A stretch of 8,143 bases of DNA from JASFEQ01 sp050122535 (GTDB lineage: Bacteria; Desulfobacterota; DSM-4660; Desulfatiglandales; HGW-15). The stretch spans positions 1 through 8,143 of the forward strand of contig JASFIT010000204.1 in NCBI GenBank assembly GCA_050122535.1. Reading direction: 5' to 3'. The notes under the pieces are model-generated. The model saw only the letters and a program-made list of their open reading frames with translations, did no database searches and had not been told where the DNA came from. Both the position numbers and the translations under genes were made by a program. Of this stretch, positions 4,664 to 8,143 are shown piece by piece; within the stretch, counting starts at the first letter, position 1; each line of letters starts with the position of its first letter.

Positions 4664-5731
4664 ATGGAAGATAAGAAAATAATCGAACAATTAAACCAGG
4701 AGCTCAAAGACCTGATCCCTCTTAAAGGGTTCAGAGCTCGGTTCGAGCTACAGCCATCTTTCGGAGAAAAATGGCGCCCCGATTTCGTGGGGAAAGTTTT
4801 TTTCAAAAACCTGCAATTCAAGATAGTTGGGGAAATAGTGTCTCAGCAAAGTTTTTCAATGTTCAAAGAAAAGATCTCACTATTAAAATCCTATGCCGGT
4901 CAAGATCTAGATTCAGTTCCAGTCATCTTGGCGGAGTACTTGAGTGCCAATAGGAGAAAGGAGTGCCAAAACGCTGGCATTTACTTCGTAGACATGTCTG
5001 GAAATGTCTTTTTGGAGTATGGCGGATTGTACATCGAACGCGTGGGCTTCCCTAATCGTTTTCCCGAAAAAAGAAAGGGCAGAGGACCCTTTTCAGACAA
5101 AGCTTCACTGATTCTCAGAGCTATGTTTCCCAGCAGAGGAAAACTGTGGGGGGTACGGGAGCTTGCTGAATCGGTAAGTCTTAACCCTGGTTTTGTTTCA
5201 AGAATGGCTCGAGAACTTGAAAGAAGAAGGTATGTTCAGAGGGTAGGTTCAAAGCTAAAGATAAGAGATCCTAAAAGCATCTTGGAAGATTGGGTTCGCG
5301 AGTATGATTATCAAAAAAACAAAGCAGTCAGATATTTCAGTTTAGCGAAAGGCCCGGACGAAATTATTGCCAAAGTAAGCGGGGCTGATATTTCAGAAAG
5401 CGTTCAGTATGCATTCGGGCTTCACGCAGGTGCCAATCTTGTCTCACCATACGCTGTGTACAATGAAGTTCACGTTTATATCCCAAGCTTGGACAACATC
5501 AGCTTGCTAGCAAAGAAGCTGAAGTTGAGAGAGGCTGAAGAAGGAGGAAATTTTGTCTTTTTGCTGCCTCACTACAAGCATTCAGTCTTCTATGACAAGA
5601 AAAAGGTGAGAGGGTTGTGGGTTGTCTCAGACCTCCAGCTATATCTCGATCTTTACAACTATCCAATTCGGGGTCTAGAGCAAGCTGAACATCTTTATGA
5701 GAAACGGTTAAGAAATATTATTGAAAGTTAG
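4664..5731 (+). CDS. AbiEi-like regulator: nuclease-like N-terminal domain plus winged helix
   Basis: Encodes 355 residues from ATG 4664, directly after the palindrome; a longer frame from TTG 4598 would translate the promoter and is rejected. No Shine-Dalgarno is visible, so initiation may be near the transcript end. Residues about 20-125 resemble the restriction-endonuclease-like domain of AbiEi-family proteins: RPDFVGKV (38-45), GEIVSQQ (56-62), VILAEYLS (87-94) and GIYFVDMSGNVFL (105-117). The expected ExK lysine is replaced (E57-I-V), so nuclease activity is doubtful. A winged helix follows at about 145-200, with ELAESVSLNPGFVSRMAREL as its helices. The C-terminus has the family's GLWVVSDLQLYLDLYNYPIR (317-336) block. 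Next to a nucleotidyltransferase it is best read as the antitoxin/repressor of an AbiE-like (type IV) system. Its length exceeds minimal AbiEi because of the N-terminal domain. Confidence 0.78.
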   Translation: MEDKKIIEQLNQELKDLIPLKGFRARFELQPSFGEKWRPDFVGKVFFKNLQFKIVGEIVSQQSFSMFKEKISLLKSYAGQDLDSVPVILAEYLSANRRKECQNAGIYFVDMSGNVFLEYGGLYIERVGFPNRFPEKRKGRGPFSDKASLILRAMFPSRGKLWGVRELAESVSLNPGFVSRMARELERRRYVQRVGSKLKIRDPKSILEDWVREYDYQKNKAVRYFSLAKGPDEIIAKVSGADISESVQYAFGLHAGANLVSPYAVYNEVHVYIPSLDNISLLAKKLKLREAEEGGNFVFLLPHYKHSVFYDKKKVRGLWVVSDLQLYLDLYNYPIRGLEQAEHLYEKRLRNIIES

Positions 5732-5740
5732 ATAGATCGC

Positions 5741-6577
5741 ATGTCTGAGAATTTTAAGGCTAGCTTCTTAAAGACTCTGTGGATTGTTAGGGACTACCTG
5801 CCTTTTATTGTTATTGGTGGCGGGTGGGTCCCCTTGCTCTATTACCACTACCTTCTCGCCGACAAATCGAAAGAACCATTACGCACCAGAGACATCGATC
5901 TGTTGGTCAATGTGAAGCTACCTGTTATCAGAGACAAGACAGTGGACCAGTTGCTTCAGGAAGCGGGCTTTGAACGTAAGTTCAAGAGCGCTGACACGCC
6001 TCCTGTAATACATTACGAGGGAACCATCGATGAAGTCGAAGTTGAAGTAAAATTTCTTACTGATCAAACAGGGGCGAAGGAAGATGTTGCGATAGAAGTT
6101 CAAAAGGGCCTACATGCTGAAGCCTTAAGATTTGCTTCGGTCGCGATCAGCAATGTCATAGAGGTGGTGATAGATGACTTCTGGATCGGAGAAGAATTGC
6201 GAGAACTAAAAGTCAAAGTGCCCTCTCCCGAAGCCTACATATTCCATAAAGGATTAACCTTCGTAAGGCGCAAAAACGAGCAAAAGAAGGCAAAGGATCT
6301 CTATTACGTTTTCGATATCCTAGCCAATTGTCCTCAACTCAGGGAAGGAATAATTACCGGCCTAAGGGAGTTCAAAGAGGCCTACCCCACCTGGTTTTTT
6401 CGTTTCATCAAGAATCTGAAGGGAAATTTCTCAGACATTGCATCTGATGGCATTCCAATGCTTCTCACTCAGCGACCCACTGGTGTTTTTCCGAAATTAA
6501 ATGAAGATCAATTCAAGCAGTATGTTTTCGGTATCTTTCAGGAATTGCTTAGGGATCTTAACTCGAAGGACAAATAA
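5741..6577 (+). CDS. Nucleotidyltransferase of AbiEii-like type (putative toxin)
   Basis: Encodes 278 residues from ATG 5741, nine bases after the regulator stop, so the two form an operon. The DNA polymerase beta-type nucleotidyltransferase core is visible: IGGGW (25-29, the GG/GS helix motif), R50-D51-I-D53 as the metal-binding DxD, and a third acid in EVEVEVKF (98-105, E100 or E102). Further on, FHKGLTFVRRKNEQKKAKDL (168-187) matches the conserved lysine/aspartate helix of AbiEii/DUF1814-like proteins. AbiEii toxins transfer nucleotides, reported onto tRNA 3' ends for related MenT enzymes, causing growth arrest. All core residues look intact, so activity is plausible. It is cytosolic. Other nucleotidyltransferase families share these motifs, so the toxin role is inferred from the pairing. 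Confidence 0.8.
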   Translation: MSENFKASFLKTLWIVRDYLPFIVIGGGWVPLLYYHYLLADKSKEPLRTRDIDLLVNVKLPVIRDKTVDQLLQEAGFERKFKSADTPPVIHYEGTIDEVEVEVKFLTDQTGAKEDVAIEVQKGLHAEALRFASVAISNVIEVVIDDFWIGEELRELKVKVPSPEAYIFHKGLTFVRRKNEQKKAKDLYYVFDILANCPQLREGIITGLREFKEAYPTWFFRFIKNLKGNFSDIASDGIPMLLTQRPTGVFPKLNEDQFKQYVFGIFQELLRDLNSKDK

Positions 6578-6594
6578 CAAATAACGGATACTTG

Positions 6595-6735
6595 CCCTGT
6601 GGAATTTTTACCCCGCCTGCCCTATGAAATGCGAAGCCTATTTCATCGGGGTGAAATCTTTACCCTGTTGAATTCCCGCTAGAGGGGGGCCATTCCATCA
6701 GGGCGCCCCAGGCGGCCATTTCACTGGGGGCAGGA
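6595..6735. repeat. Multi-hairpin structured repeat
   Basis: Several inverted repeats are nested here: CCGCCTG (6613-6619) with CAGGCGG (6709-6715), ATGAAAT (6624-6630) with ATTTCAT (6640-6646), and CCCTG (6663-6667) with CAGGG (6699-6703). TGGAAT/ATTCCA-like words recur. It begins 18 bases after the nucleotidyltransferase stop and may act as its 3' end. An AACAAATAACGGATAC unit at 6577-6592 precedes it, like the one near 749. No open frame is supported. Confidence 0.55.
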
Positions 6736-6761
6736 AGTCGACCTCCGAAGGGGATTCAACT

Positions 6762-6848
6762 GGGGCTTGACCCCTTTTTTCGTTCGGTCAGATAAATGAT
6801 AAATGTAATCTGTACTCCGTCATCTGTCTTCTGTCATCTGTCTTCTGG
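6762..6848. repeat. Composite repeat (second copy of the 1420-1531 layout)
   Basis: GGGGCTTGACCCCTTTTTTCG is followed by GATAAATGATAAATG and then a CTGTCTTC/CTGTCATC array ending in CTGG at 6848. This repeats the module order of 1420-1531, though with different unit counts. It is non-coding. Confidence 0.6.
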
Positions 6849-6857
6849 TATCAGCCT

Positions 6858-6901
6858 CCCCGTTTCCCCGCCTCTCCACTTCCCCGTTTTCCCATTTCCC
6901 C
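6858..6901. repeat. C-run tract (G-run on the minus strand)
   Basis: Five C-runs of three to four bases (6858-6861, 6866-6869, 6882-6885, 6891-6893, 6898-6901) lie in imperfect TTCCCCGTTT units. The minus strand could fold into a G-quadruplex, although one loop is 12 bases long. A further GGGCGTCCCCCC plus T-run (from 6919) resembles the repeats at 1381 and 4448. Confidence 0.45.
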
Positions 6902-6971
6902 AAATGTGCAAATCTAAAGGGCGTCCCCCCTTTTTTTCTCTCCTAACTTCTATGTAAAATGGAAAGCTTGG

Positions 6972-7010
6972 TTGACAAACTGACGGAATTTGATAAAATT
7001 CAGTCAGTTT
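6972..7010 (+). promoter_or_regulatory. Promoter embedded in a 34-bp palindrome, upstream of the ATPase
   Basis: TTGACA (6972-6977) and TAAAAT (6994-6999) are 16 bases apart. From 6977 to 7010 the sequence is an interrupted palindrome: AAACTGAC (6977-6984) pairs with GTCAGTTT (7003-7010) and GAATTT (6986-6991) with AAATTC (6996-7001), with GATA at the centre and one mismatch. A repressor dimer binding here would block polymerase; the regulator is not known. Confidence 0.6.
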
Positions 7011-7035
7011 ATTGACCCAATTAATGAGATTCACT

Positions 7036-8143
7036 ATGAATTATATCCCACAGAAACAGCTCGAAAATCTCAGGAACCTTGTAATACAAGGGAAAGTCGT
7101 CGTCATTTATGGTGCTCGTCAGGTGGGAAAGACCACGCTGGCAAAGAAATTCCTTGAGGATCTGGATGAAAAGGTCCTTTTCGTTGATGGGGATGATATT
7201 ACCGTAAGGCAATACCTTGAGAGCCAATCCATCAGTAAACTGCGGGATTTTGTAGGAGATCATTCACTATTGGTGATTGATGAAGCACAGCATGTGGAAA
7301 AAATCGGATTGAATCTCAAGCTTATTGTCGATCATGTCCCGAATCTTAAAGTGGTCGCTACAGGATCATCGTCTTTTGATCTGGCTAAAGATGTGGGAGA
7401 GCCCCTTACAGGCAGGAAGTTTGTTCTTAGATTATATCCATTAGCACAGATGGAGATCTCTGAGACTGAGTCCAGACATGAAACTGAGGCAAACCTAGAA
7501 TCAAGGCTTGTCTACGGATCCTATCCTGAAGTCGTGACTATGCATGATAACGTTAAGCGTAAAGAATATTTGCGTGAAATTGTCAGTTCCTATCTCTTCA
7601 AGGACATACTGGCATTGGAGGGCATACGCTACGCCAATAAACTGGTTCGTCTGTTGCAATTGTTAGCTTTTCAAATCGGTAAAGAGGTGTCTTTGAGTGA
7701 ATTGGGCAGTCAACTGGGGATGAGCAAGAATACAGTTGAAAGGTATTTGGACTTGCTTGAAAAAGTGTTTGTCGTATATCGGCTGAGCGGATTCAGTCGG
7801 AATCTTCGAAAGGAAATCACAAAAAATCACAGGTACTATTTTATCGATAACGGAATTCGAAACGCAGTCATTCAAAACTTCAACCCAATCAGCCTTCGGG
7901 ATGACCTTGGTGAAATCTGGGAAAACTACATCTTGGCGGAACGTATGAAATGGAGAGAATACTTGCGTGAGTCAGGCAATGCTCATTTTTGGAGAACATA
8001 CGATAAGAAAGAAATTGACCTGGTTGAGGAGCGTACCGGGAAACTTCATGGTTATGAAGTTAAATGGGGAAAGACCTCAAAGAAAGCTCCTAGGGACTGG
8101 CGGGTGAACTATCCGAATGCTGGGTATCAGATCATACATAGGG
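7036..8143 (+). CDS. AAA ATPase with DUF4143 C-terminal domain, 3' partial
   Basis: The frame is open from ATG 7036 to the window end (369 codons, no stop reached); ATG 7024 is in frame and possible, and neither has a strong ribosome site. Numbering from 7036: Walker A GARQVGKTT (26-34), Walker B LLVIDEAQ (78-85), a sensor-like VVATGSSSFDL, and a winged-helix-like segment, LSELGSQLGMSKNTVERYLD. The C-terminal part reads FWRTYDKKEIDLV (318-330) then YEVKW (340-344), giving D328...E341-x-K343, a PD-(D/E)xK-like pattern typical of DUF4143 ATPases. Such proteins are usually near 380-400 residues, so only a short tail is missing. They are frequent in accessory regions of anaerobes and archaea; the function is poorly known, with mobile or defence roles suspected. 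It is transcribed alone from a palindromic promoter. Confidence 0.85.
   Translation, partial: MNYIPQKQLENLRNLVIQGKVVVIYGARQVGKTTLAKKFLEDLDEKVLFVDGDDITVRQYLESQSISKLRDFVGDHSLLVIDEAQHVEKIGLNLKLIVDHVPNLKVVATGSSSFDLAKDVGEPLTGRKFVLRLYPLAQMEISETESRHETEANLESRLVYGSYPEVVTMHDNVKRKEYLREIVSSYLFKDILALEGIRYANKLVRLLQLLAFQIGKEVSLSELGSQLGMSKNTVERYLDLLEKVFVVYRLSGFSRNLRKEITKNHRYYFIDNGIRNAVIQNFNPISLRDDLGEIWENYILAERMKWREYLRESGNAHFWRTYDKKEIDLVEERTGKLHGYEVKWGKTSKKAPRDWRVNYPNAGYQIIHR

Noticed and set aside
1338..7010. CRISPR array among the repeats
   Set aside because: Repeats are dispersed or short tandem units without regular unique spacers, and there are no cas genes.

Overview
The window looks like a chromosomal segment from an anaerobic bacterium, most likely a Desulfobacterota (deltaproteobacterial) sulfate reducer or syntroph. 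This is inferred from the gene families: a polyferredoxin, a flavoredoxin-type flavin reductase, an HgcA/HgcB-related corrinoid/iron-sulfur membrane protein and a CGP-type mini-thioredoxin. The many dispersed GTCCCCC/TTGACCCC repeats and CTGTC-type short repeats between genes also fit. No rRNA, tRNA or lineage marker is present, so the assignment is tentative. All genes recognised are on the + strand.

Layout, left half. A 5'-truncated membrane polyferredoxin (1-610) is followed by a hairpin and repeat spacer, then a flavin reductase-domain protein (842-1342). After another repeat-rich spacer comes the most interesting locus: a class I SAM methyltransferase (1565-2236) overlapping by 4 bp an HgcAB-like fusion protein (2233-3327). 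The fusion has an HgcA-type corrinoid-binding domain with its NVWCAAG cap-helix motif, a membrane domain, and a C-terminal HgcB-type 2x[4Fe-4S] ferredoxin. The pair resembles what I recall as 'corrinoid protein-associated methyltransferase CpaM' with 'HgcAB-like fusion protein'. It is probably a membrane corrinoid methyl-transfer system of unknown substrate. It lacks features linked to mercury methylation: the Lys after the cap-helix AAG is Ala, and there is no C-terminal Cys pair.

Middle. 3328-3651 is a graveyard: a short fragment related to the N-terminus of the ATPase at the right end, then an internally deleted and frameshifted HigB/Gp49-type toxin. The intact HigA-type antitoxin (3652-3996) that follows is therefore an orphan. 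A mini-thioredoxin (4131-4373) follows a 46-bp repeat also present at 1387-1432.

Right half. A two-gene AbiE-like module (4664-5731 and 5741-6577) encodes a regulator with a nuclease-like N-terminal domain and a winged helix, plus a nucleotidyltransferase. It is preceded by a sigma70-type promoter inside a nested palindrome centred at 4635.5, a strong candidate autoregulatory operator. A 446-bp spacer with hairpins, repeats and a C-run tract leads to a DUF4143-type AAA ATPase (7036 to beyond the end), whose promoter also sits within a long palindrome. The right half thus reads as accessory or defence/toxin-antitoxin material next to a redox/corrinoid metabolic island.
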